Notes under the pieces: model-generated
What the model was told of the DNA's origin: nothing
What the model saw: only the letters and a program-made list of their open reading frames with translations
Databases searched by the model: none
Shown: piece after piece, positions 23,401 through 31,470 of the stretch
How positions within the stretch are numbered: position 1 is the first letter of the stretch
Layout of the letters: every line of letters starts with the position of its first letter
Assembly (NCBI GenBank): GCA_017562135.1
Contig: QEYB01001312.1
Span: 1,550,001-1,614,000 of the forward strand
DNA from: Dipylidium caninum
Lineage: Eukaryota > Platyhelminthes > Cestoda > Cyclophyllidea > Dipylidiidae
Length of the DNA: 64,000 bases
Direction of reading: 5' to 3'
Program-made: the position numbers and the translations under genes

Positions 23401-26400
23401 CCCTTCCCCTCCCCCTCATCCTCCCCAAGCCAGCATACGTCACTGCACAGCCCACTCGGAAAGTTGGGTGTCTGATAAAAACGCTACTGCGACCATTTAG
23501 AGACGTGTTATCGTGGGGCAAAGTGGGTCAGAAGCCTGAAAAAGCCAGAGATAAGTTAAATAAACGGTGATAAATGCGACGGGGAAGCGCCCGAAGCAGC
23601 CATTTATGGTGTGACACTCCTCATTTTGATCTCCTCTAACGTCGCTGCGACCAAGAGATGCGACACGAGAGTCGTTCTGCCAGAAGTCCGCGTCTCTGGT
23701 AGGTACGAAACGAGGAACTGGGGAGGCAAGTCCTCTGGGAGCCTCATGGAAGCTCACTTCCAACGTGACCTGGTGTAGGCATGGCGTTGAGGTCTGAAAG
23801 CGATCTAATACTTATGCGACGTGGTTGTTCGTTTTGCACTAGGTGCCTCGACCGACAGCTTCTACTTCACCCGATCACCACGAGATCAGGACGTGGAGGA
23901 GGGTCAGCCACTGCGGCTTGAATGCGCGGTCCAACCGAGCGACGACATTCACTACTCCTGGCTCCAGAACGGCGTCCGAATCGATCCCGACAAGCAGAGC
24001 GGTCGGCGCTATCTTGAGGGCGACTCGAATTTGCGCATCCTCCACGCCGACCGGGAGATCGACCCCGGGCGCTACCAGTGCCAGGCGCTCAACAAAACCT
24101 CCAAATTCGTCAGCGCCAGTCGTGAGGCCTCCGTCAACGTCTACTGTACGTCTCCCACTCCTTCCTCATTCATCTTTCGGTAGCGACGTGTCTTGCACTC
24201 CCCGAATGCGCGTTGGCCGATCGCCTCCCTTCCCTTGATGGGGAGACCGCGGCCTCGGCGAGGTCTGAGGCGACCTCTCTCCAAGCCAGTGGAAAATGGG
24301 CTTTTGCGGCTCAGCCGCGCGTTGCATCATCCTGGAACCCTCGAACGCACATACAGACGCGGTGCGCTAGAGTATGGCATTTTCCAGATGCGGAAGAGAG
24401 GAAAGAGCGTATGTCTTTCGTCTTGCCTCGTTCCTCACGGCCCTCCTCACCACTGCTGCGGCTGAATGTGAGGGGAAGAGGCCGTGTTGGTGTAAGATTA
24501 ATACCGCCTTTTCTCTCGTTGCCGCCTGCTCCCTTGCGTGTGCGCCAGTCGAGCGTCACAGTCCGTCGCTTTTGCACGCAATACGCCACGGAGGCGGCGG
24601 CAGCGCCGTAGACAGCCACAGAAACAGCGGTGGGAGGCGGCAGCGGCACTGCTAGCGTTTTGTGTGATTAATTTATTTCACTCCAGGTCCCACTACACAC
24701 GCACGCGCGCGCACACACACACAGCCAGCCTGCCTGCCTGCCTGCCAGCCGTCATCCTCCGCGCCCTCGTTCTTTGAAGCAGACGTCCGCCTGCCTGCCT
24801 GCCTGCCCGCCTGGGTGCGCCCTTGCGCTTGTAATGATAGATGAACCGAATACCTCGCCTCTTTGTTCGAGAGCCCGCCATCCCCCGCGTTTGTGTGTGC
24901 GTGCATGCGCGAGGCTTTGGGATGCAGTGAGAGGAGGCGGAGCGAGGCGAGAGGCGAGAGGCGAGAGGCGAGAGGCGAGAAGGGGGGAGGGTGGCCGGGT
25001 GAATGGGATTGCGACCTTTGTCGGGGCCGAAAACAGGCGTCGGATGATTAATCGCACATGTTTGTACACATCCCAAATTCACATGGCACGCAGATACGCA
25101 GTATTTATGGCAGTGTATGTAACATAGGTCAGTAACTCCCATCCATCTATATGTCTTGCGGTGGTTTATTGCAAATAGCTACGGTACAAATGCCTTTCGA
25201 TCGGATCCGCGCCCCTCTTGGCCCCCTGTGGACACCGTTAAGTGGGCGGTGTCCGACGACGCGACTGAGTTGCGAACCTCGAGCCCAGAAAGGCGTCAGG
25301 ACTCTGTGGGCGGGAGATGGTGGTGTTCTTCGGCCTGTTTGTTCCCTTGGATGACCGACTTTTCCTTTCTTCGCGAAGGGATGGAGCCGGAGATCGAGGT
25401 CACCCTGGTGCGACCCACACGCCTGGAGGATATACGACTGGGCGATTTGGTGGAGTTAACCTGCGCCGTGAGGGCTCATCCACCGGTCAAGATGAACAAT
25501 ATCTTCTGGTTCCACAACGGCAATGGGCGACTGCCCAACATGCGCACGCTGCCCAACGGCAACCTCCTCATCGACGCCTTCGGCATGCAACACGTCGGAA
25601 GCTTCCACTGCCGTGTCATCCACACTGCCGGAAAAGGTGGACAGCCGGCCTCCCTTCGTCATCCAGATGACCGGTACGTAGTCCACGACGACTTCTCATT
25701 GGTCTGTTGCACTGCCTTCCTCTACATTTCGTCCCCGCTTCCGTCGGGGCGGGTGGGTGGACGGGCGGACAGTCAGGGCTGAGGCCTGCCCGCGCTCCCT
25801 CCGGCGCGTGGTGATCAACGCCAGCGCTCCTCCTTGAGGGAACTGAGCGCTTGCGCCGTCAGTGGTTATTTGACACCTCTGCTAGCTGTGCACCTCAGAG
25901 GGAAATCAGACATCATCCGCCAATCATGGCACCAGTTGCCGCCAATTTGTGCGTGTTTACAACCCTCTGAAATCCAGGTTGCCGCTAATTCTAGGACACT
26001 GCCGTTTGTTCTGCCACATCAAAGTGCGGCGGATCGGCTCACAACGAGTGTTGCCGTTTGTACTGCCATTAAGTGGTGAGGAACATGTTTTATGCCACGT
26101 TTTCCACGTGGACGCGGAAGCCACTTAGGAAGTGGCGCTGCCACCGGTATAATTCACTCGCAGGGAACGCTGCTTCTCCGCTGTGAGGCGGTCGCACAGT
26201 CGCTAGCCTGAAGAAGACTACCTCGGGGGCCACACACAGAGGACATGATCTTGGGGTGCCAGCACCGTATTTTGTCCGGATGGGAAGCCTCAGAATAACT
26301 TAACTGATAAAAGTTAAGAATTCACATCGCCGAAGCTGGTGTTTGCATTCATTCCCTCGCAAAATATCTTCGGTGGAAGGCTCGACGTACAGCTGGTGGG

Positions 26401-29400
26401 GTTGGAGGGGGTGTCAAAGTCCTGAGCGACGACCGTTCGAAGGGTGAAGATGTTCTCGCCACCCTCGGCGAGTCTAGCGATGACAGTCTGCCATCTTGAC
26501 GCTCGCCTCCCTTGCCCCACCGCCTGCGGTGCCCACGGAATCGCGTGTTGATCCCGGCACCCCAACCAAGCGCCACCGGTCCACACTCGACATTGCGCAG
26601 AAGCCCATTAGCGACGATTATGGAGTCGAGCCTTTGAGGTATTCTGTCCACATCAGCCCTTTTCGATGTTCCAACTCGAAGCCCTCTTTGCGGCCGGCGG
26701 ATGTCTTCTAGAGCGCTTTTGAGCCAACTGTGACGAGTTGTCGCCACGTGAGGAGCTTGGCAATGCCGCCAGAGCACAATTTCAAGGCCGTGGAGGCTGA
26801 AAATTGCCAGTGTGACGTGGATGTGCCAACATTTAACCTGTAATGCTCTAAATGCTTTATTCAGCACCATGCCGTGTTTTGTAGGCGATGATACACTGAG
26901 GGTGAACGCCAGCGTGTCCGGCAGGGCCTTTCTCAAGTACGCGTTGGCGGAGTTGTCGATGGAGCTGATGTGTCCGCTCTCCGCGATGGGGTCTGCCGAC
27001 AGTCCGTTGATTGTGGTGTGGGGCTTCATGACGCGGCTGGGAGAGCAGCAGCAGCCCATCACCTCCCTGCCCGCGGTGCGCCTCATGGGCGAGGCCGACT
27101 CCATCCTCGCCGTCGACCGTTTCAAGCCCATCCACGCCAACTTCTACACCTGCGAGGTCACTTCCCCTCTCACCTCCGAGCGTTACTTCTACGTCTTTCA
27201 GGTCTACCTGGCTGGTAAGGAGTCAGAACTTTCACCATCTGCATCGTTTGCGTGGCCGTCCGCCCTTTCTTCAGAGCCCTTCCGCCCAGAAGCCCACCTT
27301 GTCTAGGTTGAGTGCTCTTGCTCTTCGCAAGGACGTCTTACTACTAACAGGCACCCATTGGTGCCATTTGGTTGCATTTTCTTGGGTACAGCACTCGCCA
27401 CTTTACGTCTCCTAGTGACTCCTACGTTGGTAGTAGGTCTGGCAGAGTGTTTGGTCCCCTCGTTGGTGCCTCAACCTCCCCACTCCTAATTTATCCCAAG
27501 AGAAGACCCAGGCGTCTCGGGCTAAGGCGGAGAGGGCGAAGGGCCTCCCCTTCCCCGGGAGGAAGTGGGCTTTCCACACTCTACAATGTGTTCATCGGAC
27601 AAACTGCCTCAACATAAAAGGTGTTTAGGCGTGCGGCGGAGGCTAAGTGACTCCAGTTTTGGCCGCGGTTTTCGTGAACAGGCGCGGGGGGCGGGCTCTG
27701 GAACCACGTCCCATTAACTGAATCTTTATGACAATCTCCTCCAGCCAAACACCATCGATTGCTCCGTTTGGTTGGGGAGTTAAACGTCTCTCAGCCTTGA
27801 TTTGATTAACTCGGAGCTTGTTCTACCGTTTGTGTTTAGAACTTTTCACCCCCAAACCCTCCCACTTCGCACCCCGTCCACGACAAAACCAACCGCTGGC
27901 GATTCGCCTGGGGGAGAAACTGGAGCTTCGCTACTATGAGGACCTCACTCCCTCGCAGTCCTACACCACCGAGAACATTTCCAACCCCCGCCCCGCATCG
28001 AGTGAGTCAATTCCTCCCTCCTCCTCCCCCCCCCGATGGGAGTCGTTTTTTGCGTGTCAACCCGCACCCTCCTCCTCCCCAGGGCAAAGTGCGGACGGCG
28101 GCAACGACAAGTCGCCCGCCACAGGCGCAATGTCAGAACACACCCGCGAGGCGCAATGAGCCCCCGCGCCGGGTGGGATGACATCGCCCCCCTGCCCACT
28201 CCCCTTCGGCCCCTCGGTGTCATCCCGCCGCGCCCTTTGTGGTGAAGCTTTCCCGAGTCCTCCGACCTCACACTCGAAATTCGAACCGATCCTGTGGAAG
28301 TCATTTTGCCTTACAGTTCCTCAGAGGCGTCTGCTCGCTGGGAACACCGACTACGGTTTCTTAATTAAGTCCACAAAGAGTGCCCATTAAGTTGTGAGGA
28401 CGTTTTGGTCGCGGATGGGCACAGGGGCCGTTGAAGGGACTACTCAAGCCGCGTCATGCCTTAGCCAAATAGTATCTACGTGAGTTATAGGGTGACCGAC
28501 AGAAGAGCCTCCTTTCGCCTTATAAAAGGGGATTTACTGCACGCTGACGGGGAGGGGGGGGGGAAGGTTTAGTCGGTCCAACGCAGAGGATGCTTGTTTT
28601 GCACGTTGACCGAGCAATCGCGTGGTACGCAGCAGTTCCTCCTGCAACATCTACTCGCCTCGCTGTCAGTCTTGTGTGGCTACAGAACTGGCAAAAGTTA
28701 CGTTGTGGGAGGAACACACGCATTCCGAGCTAAACAGTGCAGTAACCTATTTGGCCTTCAGGTGGTTCCGGTCGTCCTCGGGTCATCAGGAGCCTGCAAG
28801 GATACCACCAGCACCGAACGCCCACGCCGAGGCAAATATGCGCGTCTACGTGAAGAACGGACGGCATCTGGTCATAAAGGACGCCGGCGAGGGCGACAGC
28901 GATGCTTACGAGATGGTGCTTTCCAGCATCGCTGGTCGGGTGTCGGTGCCCTTCCAGATTATGGTTTCCTGTGAGTGCCGCACTAGCGAATACCCCCTCC
29001 CGTTCACCGCCTCGACAGGCAACTGACGTGTCGCCAGTGCTCATTTCAGTTCCTCCAGAATTTGACCAGGCGAAGGAGTCGCAGTCCCTGGACGAGGGCG
29101 AGTCCCTTCTCCTCAGTTGTCACATTCGACGTCGCGCCATTCCTGGAAGTCGGATTTACTGGGAGAAGGACGGTCGCCCTCTGGTCAATTATGGGAATGT
29201 AAGTTTCTCGGGTTTACGCAGCGCCGCGTCCTCTCTCCCGTCCTCGGTGTACACTGCCCCACTGGAGTGTTTATGAGCCACATGCTCGTCACGCTGTCAC
29301 TGCCCGCATTAGTCACTCCCTTTTTGCCACCGCGGCTTGTGGCTTTCTTCTTTCCCTAAAACGCCGCCGAACGTGTCGCCTGCCTCGCCTTCCCCGTGGT

Positions 29401-31470
29401 CAGTGCCAGAGCTTTCACTTCTCCACACAGTCTCCGTTTTGTTAGTAGAGAGAAGGGTAGATAAGGGACCGGCGCTAATCGGTGTGGCGGGCACTGTTTG
29501 CCTGGACTCTTCGATGGGCAAGAGGGAGACGGAGACGTCAAAATGTTCTAAAGGCGTCTACGTGATTGTTTCAGGACATTCTTGCAGAGGGCGACGGGGA
29601 ACGTCTGCGCTTGCCGCATGTGACTGTCGACCACCAGGGCCGCTACCAGTGCTTCGTCATCACCGACGGCTACCCCAAGAAGTTCCCGGGTCAGATGCAG
29701 CACATAGAGGTGCGTGGCCGCCTCCAATTCGTCCGTGAAATCAAGGAACACTTCCTCGAGGTGAATGTTCAGGGCAAACTGACGTGTAAGGTGCGTGGCT
29801 ATGGGCAACTCAATGTCGACTGGTTCCGCAAAACCTCGAGCGGTCTTGAGCCCATCCAGAAGCCCAATCAGGTCGAAAACGGGGTGCTCATCTTCCAGTA
29901 TGTTCAGAAACAGGATGCCGGAGAGTACGTCTGTGTCGCTCGGTCGAATTACCGTGACGGAGAGATTCAAATGACCGTTCGAGTCATTGTAGGAGGTAGG
30001 CCCGTTGTATTCCGAGGAAATTTTGGCCTAACCGAAAACCCGCGGAGTCATAAAGTTCACATCCATCTGTAGAGAAGCCGAGAATCTCTGACATCAGTAC
30101 AAATCAAACTATCCAAGAAGGAAGTCGTCTTGTGCTGAATTGCAAGGCTTCGGGCGACCCGCGGCCGCAGATTAGCTGGATCGTGAAGAGGCCGAACATT
30201 CGCGACCCCTTCATTTACTCCGCGCTCATGTCCGGCCAGCCCAACACAGAAAGCATTTTGGAGAATGTCTTCGATCCCGGGCGCGTCGTGGGGGAGGACG
30301 CCGGCGGTTCCCTGATCAACGCCAGACCTCTGGACGACCGCATCCAAGTTCTGTCCAACGGGAGCCTCGTGATCAACCAGGTTCTGCTGAAGGACGAGGC
30401 AGAGTACATCTGCATCGCGGGCAACAAGCACGCAATCCAAACTCGACAGGGTGTTCACGTCAGTGTTCTCAGTGCGTTGTCGTTTTCTCGCTCAGCAGTC
30501 GACTTTGTCGCCTGTGGTAACACGTACTCTCAAAACGCGTGCTCATTTGCCTTGCAGCTCCCCACGAATACGCCAAGTTGGAGCACGGGGAGGAGAGTCT
30601 GAGTCCGGGCATGGCGAGGACGATCGTGATTGTCGTGAATTGTGCAATCGCCTATCTCGGCTTGATATTCGGGCTTACAGTGTACTGCAGCGTTCGCTAC
30701 TTTAAGAATCGGCGTCACCGCGCCCAAAGCGGTGAGTCAAATGACGACTTCTCAAGCCTAGTAATCGGCCAAGGCGCTAATGTGCCTCGTCTCCTCCTTC
30801 ACAGCCAAGACGCCGGAGTCCGGCCACTTGATAGCACAGGGCGGACCGTCGATGACTCAGGACAATAACTGCGTGCTTCTCCTCAACGACGAGATGTTGA
30901 CAACGGGTTCCCGCGCCCCCACGGGTTCGCCTAACGACACGTCGGCCACGGACCTGGGAGTGATGCCCAACTACAACAACTACCGCAATAATGGCAACAC
31001 CAAGGCATATCCGGGGGCGAGCAACTTCGTGATGGGGAGCGATGGCCCCCCGCCGCCCACGCGTCAGCTCTTCCCCCCCTCGACGGGCGCGGGCGGCGGT
31101 GGAGGGGCGGCCAACGGGACGGTGTATCCAATTAGCGTGACCAGCACGACGACCGGCGAATCCTGCGGCTCCCGCATGGTCGCCGCACCGCCGCCGACCC
31201 CCCTGGACTCGCGATCACACTTCAGCGGACTGTCATCCTCCGGCTAACTCGGCCAGTGCCTACTCGCGGTCGCTCATCAGCGGCGCGTCCAACAGCACCG
31301 GTCCCCCGGCTCCTCCTTTCTCCGCAGCTGGCGGCGGTGGAAGCGCCTACGCCATGCAAGGGGGCGGCGGCAGCGGCAGCGGAGGCATCGTCCTCAACGG
31401 CGGTGCACTCGGCGGCCAGTACCATCACCCCGCAGAAATGGTAGGCGCCTACAACCACCGCGTCGACTGA
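8408..31470 (+). CDS. otk: PTK7/Off-track-like seven-Ig transmembrane receptor lacking a kinase domain (whole gene, 11 exons)
   Basis: Exons: 8408-8456, 23843-24145, 25379-25673, 26885-27214, 27840-28001, 28743-28970, 29050-29198, 29575-29995, 30073-30471, 30558-30731, 30805-31470. All introns are GT..AG. Every intron but one is phase 1, as usual for Ig genes; the exon 7/8 intron is phase 0. The predicted protein (about 1057 aa if two one-base slips are allowed, 983 aa if the first in-frame stop at 31245 is used) has a signal peptide, seven Ig domains, a transmembrane helix near residues 800-824 and a low-complexity tail. The Ig count, the NVYW-MEPEIEV linker after Ig1 (NIKW-IEAGPVV in human PTK7) and an AYLGLIFGLTVYC membrane segment (AYIIAVLGLMFYC in PTK7) point to PTK7/Off-track, a Wnt/planar-polarity co-receptor at the plasma membrane. 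No kinase-like exon lies between the last exon and the convergent neighbour. Another Ig-superfamily receptor is possible but less likely. Confidence 0.85.
8607..8623. repeat. (CA)n microsatellite
   Basis: Uninterrupted CA units at the start of otk-like intron 1. Confidence 0.9.
10092..10108. repeat. (GGTC)n tetranucleotide repeat
   Basis: Four tandem copies in intron 1. Confidence 0.85.
10709..10777. repeat. Alternating CA/CG tract in intron 1
   Basis: Nearly continuous alternation of pyrimidine and purine (CACGCACGCATGCGCGCACG...), similar to the tract at 8101-8216. Confidence 0.85.
11639..11655. repeat. (GT)n microsatellite
   Basis: Eight uninterrupted GT units. Confidence 0.9.
13771..13824. 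repeat. (GCTC)n / (ACTC)n tetranucleotide repeat
   Basis: A core of six GCTC copies flanked by ACTC and ATTC variants, consistent with decay outward from a repeat core. Confidence 0.9.
14046..14088. repeat. Purine-only GGAA/GGA repeat
   Basis: GGAAGGC and GGA units, almost all purine on the plus strand. Confidence 0.85.
14169..14212. repeat. (GGC)n / (GGTGGC) trinucleotide repeat
   Basis: Triplet repeat with point variants. A second short GGC run lies at 14365-14390. Confidence 0.85.
15788..15840. repeat. Degenerate GTGCG/GTGTG G-rich repeat
   Basis: Ten or so related five-base units in intron 1; G-rich on the plus strand. Confidence 0.75.
22049..22086. repeat. CA, GA and GT dinucleotide compound repeat
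   Basis: (AC)n followed by (AG)n and (GT)n, partly self-complementary, so it could fold into a hairpin. Confidence 0.85.
23843..24145 (+). CDS. otk: otk-like exon 2: Ig domain 1
   Basis: Acceptor ttgcactag, donor CTACT|gtacgt. It encodes one complete Ig domain with B-strand LRLECAV, C-strand Trp (YSWLQNG) and F-strand GRYQCQAL, so the disulfide pair and core Trp are present. One N-glycosylation sequon (NKT) is visible. It ends in NVY with the codon of the linker Trp split across the junction. Confidence 0.93.
24692..24723. repeat. CA/CG alternating repeat in intron 2
   Basis: CACACGCACGCGCGCGCACA-type alternation directly followed by CTGC repeats. Confidence 0.85.
24730..24808. repeat. Two (CTGC)n blocks in intron 2
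   Basis: CTGC units at 24730-24745 and again at 24789-24808, separated by unique sequence. Confidence 0.85.
24943..24980. repeat. (GAGGCGA)n heptanucleotide tandem repeat
   Basis: Five perfect heptamer copies (GAGGCGA) in intron 2 of the otk-like gene. Confidence 0.9.
25379..25673 (+). CDS. otk: otk-like exon 3: Ig domain 2, with an internal one-base frame slip
   Basis: The split T|GG codon at the start gives the linker Trp. The frame then encodes VELTCAV, FWFHNGNG and GSFHCRVIHTAGK, a normal Ig domain. After that the Ig G-strand (VDSRPPFVIQMTG) continues only in the +1 frame, and only that frame joins exon 4 in phase: the other gives an immediate stop after the junction. One base of the GGAAAAGG stretch (25629-25637) is surplus to the reading frame. 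Confidence 0.9.
25674..26884 (+). other. Intron 3 of the otk-like gene
   Basis: Donor gtacgt and acceptor ttttgtag. 1211 nt with nothing recognised. Confidence 0.75.
26885..27214 (+). CDS. otk: otk-like exon 4: Ig domain 3
   Basis: Acceptor tttgtag, donor GGCTG|gtaagg. Encodes DDTLRVNAS followed by B-strand SMELMCPL, the core Trp in VVWGFM and F-strand FYTCEV, ending in YFYVFQVYLA. It has one N-glycosylation sequon (NAS) and enters and leaves in phase 1. Confidence 0.92.
27215..27839 (+). other. Intron 4 of the otk-like gene
   Basis: 625 nt, donor gtaagg, acceptor gtgtttag. Nothing else recognised. Confidence 0.75.
27840..28001 (+). CDS. otk: otk-like exon 5: first half of Ig domain 4
   Basis: Acceptor tgtttag; donor CATCGA|gtgagt in phase 1. 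Encodes ELFTPKPSHF and a B-strand-like LGEKLELRYYED. The position of the usual Ig cysteine is Arg or Tyr. An N-linked sequon (NIS) follows. Confidence 0.85.
28002..28742 (+). other. Intron 5 of the otk-like gene, inside the Ig4 domain
   Basis: 741 nt, donor gtgagt, acceptor cagtgcag. Contains homopolymer runs (C near 28026-28034, G at 28554-28563). Nothing coding is supported. Confidence 0.7.
28743..28970 (+). CDS. otk: otk-like exon 6: second half of Ig domain 4
   Basis: I chose the acceptor aacagtgcag (exon from 28743) over the AG at 28760-28761, because only the former matches the phase of exon 5. It reads ITYLAFRWFRSSSG, giving the Ig core Trp. The F-strand is DAYEMVLSS, where the second Ig cysteine is replaced by Met or Val. 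Donor TTCCT|gtgagt. Confidence 0.82.
29050..29198 (+). CDS. otk: otk-like exon 7: first half of Ig domain 5
   Basis: Acceptor catttcag, donor GGGAAT|gtaagt. Encodes PPEFDQAKESQSLDEGE, then B-strand SLLLSCHI and core Trp RIYWEKDGRPL. It leaves in phase 0, the only non-phase-1 junction in the gene. Confidence 0.93.
29575..29995 (+). CDS. otk: otk-like exon 8: end of Ig domain 5 and all of Ig domain 6
   Basis: Acceptor gtttcag. The first part completes Ig5 (HQGRYQCFVITDG). The second encodes Ig6 with B-strand GKLTCKVRG, core Trp VDWFRKTS and F-strand AGEYVCVARS, ending IQMTVRVIVG. Donor GGAG|gtaggc in phase 1. Confidence 0.93.
30073..30471 (+). CDS. otk: otk-like exon 9: Ig domain 7 with an inserted loop
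   Basis: Encodes EKPRISDISTNQTIQEGS, B-strand RLVLNCKASGDPRP, core Trp ISWIVKRP, then about 40 extra residues before IQVLSNGSLVINQVLL and F-strand AEYICIAGNKHA. The ASGDPRPQISW, NGSLVI and CIAGN signatures match human PTK7 Ig7 closely (AQGDPKPLIQW, NGSLVI, CIAGN). Two N-glycosylation sequons (NQT, NGS). Confidence 0.94.
30558..30731 (+). CDS. otk: otk-like exon 10: membrane-proximal segment and transmembrane helix
   Basis: Acceptor ccttgcag, donor AAAGCG|gtgagt. Encodes a short acidic stalk, then about 25 hydrophobic residues (TIVIVVNCAIAYLGLIFG and onward) and a basic stop-transfer RYFKNRRHRAQS. The arrangement is that of a type I membrane protein with its N-terminus outside. Confidence 0.92.
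30805..31470 (+). CDS. otk: otk-like exon 11: cytoplasmic tail, low complexity, with a one-base frame slip
   Basis: Acceptor cttcacag; starts KTPESGHLIAQGGPSMTQ, then Asn-, Pro- and Gly-rich sequence. The entry frame stops at TAA 31245-31247. The frame one base on stays open from there and continues the same composition (SASAYSRSLISGASNS, poly-Gly/Ser) to TGA at 31468-31470. I extend the exon to 31470 because composition and Ser/Gly bias carry across. If the slip is not real, the tail ends at 31247. No kinase or recognised signalling motif is seen. Confidence 0.75.

Larger units (their letters stand above)
8457..23842 (+). other. Intron 1 of the otk-like gene (15.4 kb)
   Basis: Donor gtgagt and acceptor ttttgcactag. 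No nested gene supported on either strand. Rich in CA/GT, GCTC, GGA and GGC simple repeats and homopolymer C runs (18002-18013 and 21605-21615). Local base composition varies, with a less G+C-rich stretch around 16-19 kb. A long first intron of this kind often carries enhancers, but I see no specific site. Confidence 0.6.
24146..25378 (+). other. Intron 2 of the otk-like gene
   Basis: 1233 nt of non-coding DNA with CA/CG, CTGC and GAGGCGA tandem repeats (24692-24980). No coding exon supported inside it. Confidence 0.75.

Noticed and set aside
28762..28970. Shorter form of otk exon 6 starting after the AG at 28760-28761.
   Set aside because: Its phase does not fit the strong donor of exon 5; the acceptor at 28741-28742 does and also supplies the Ig C-strand.
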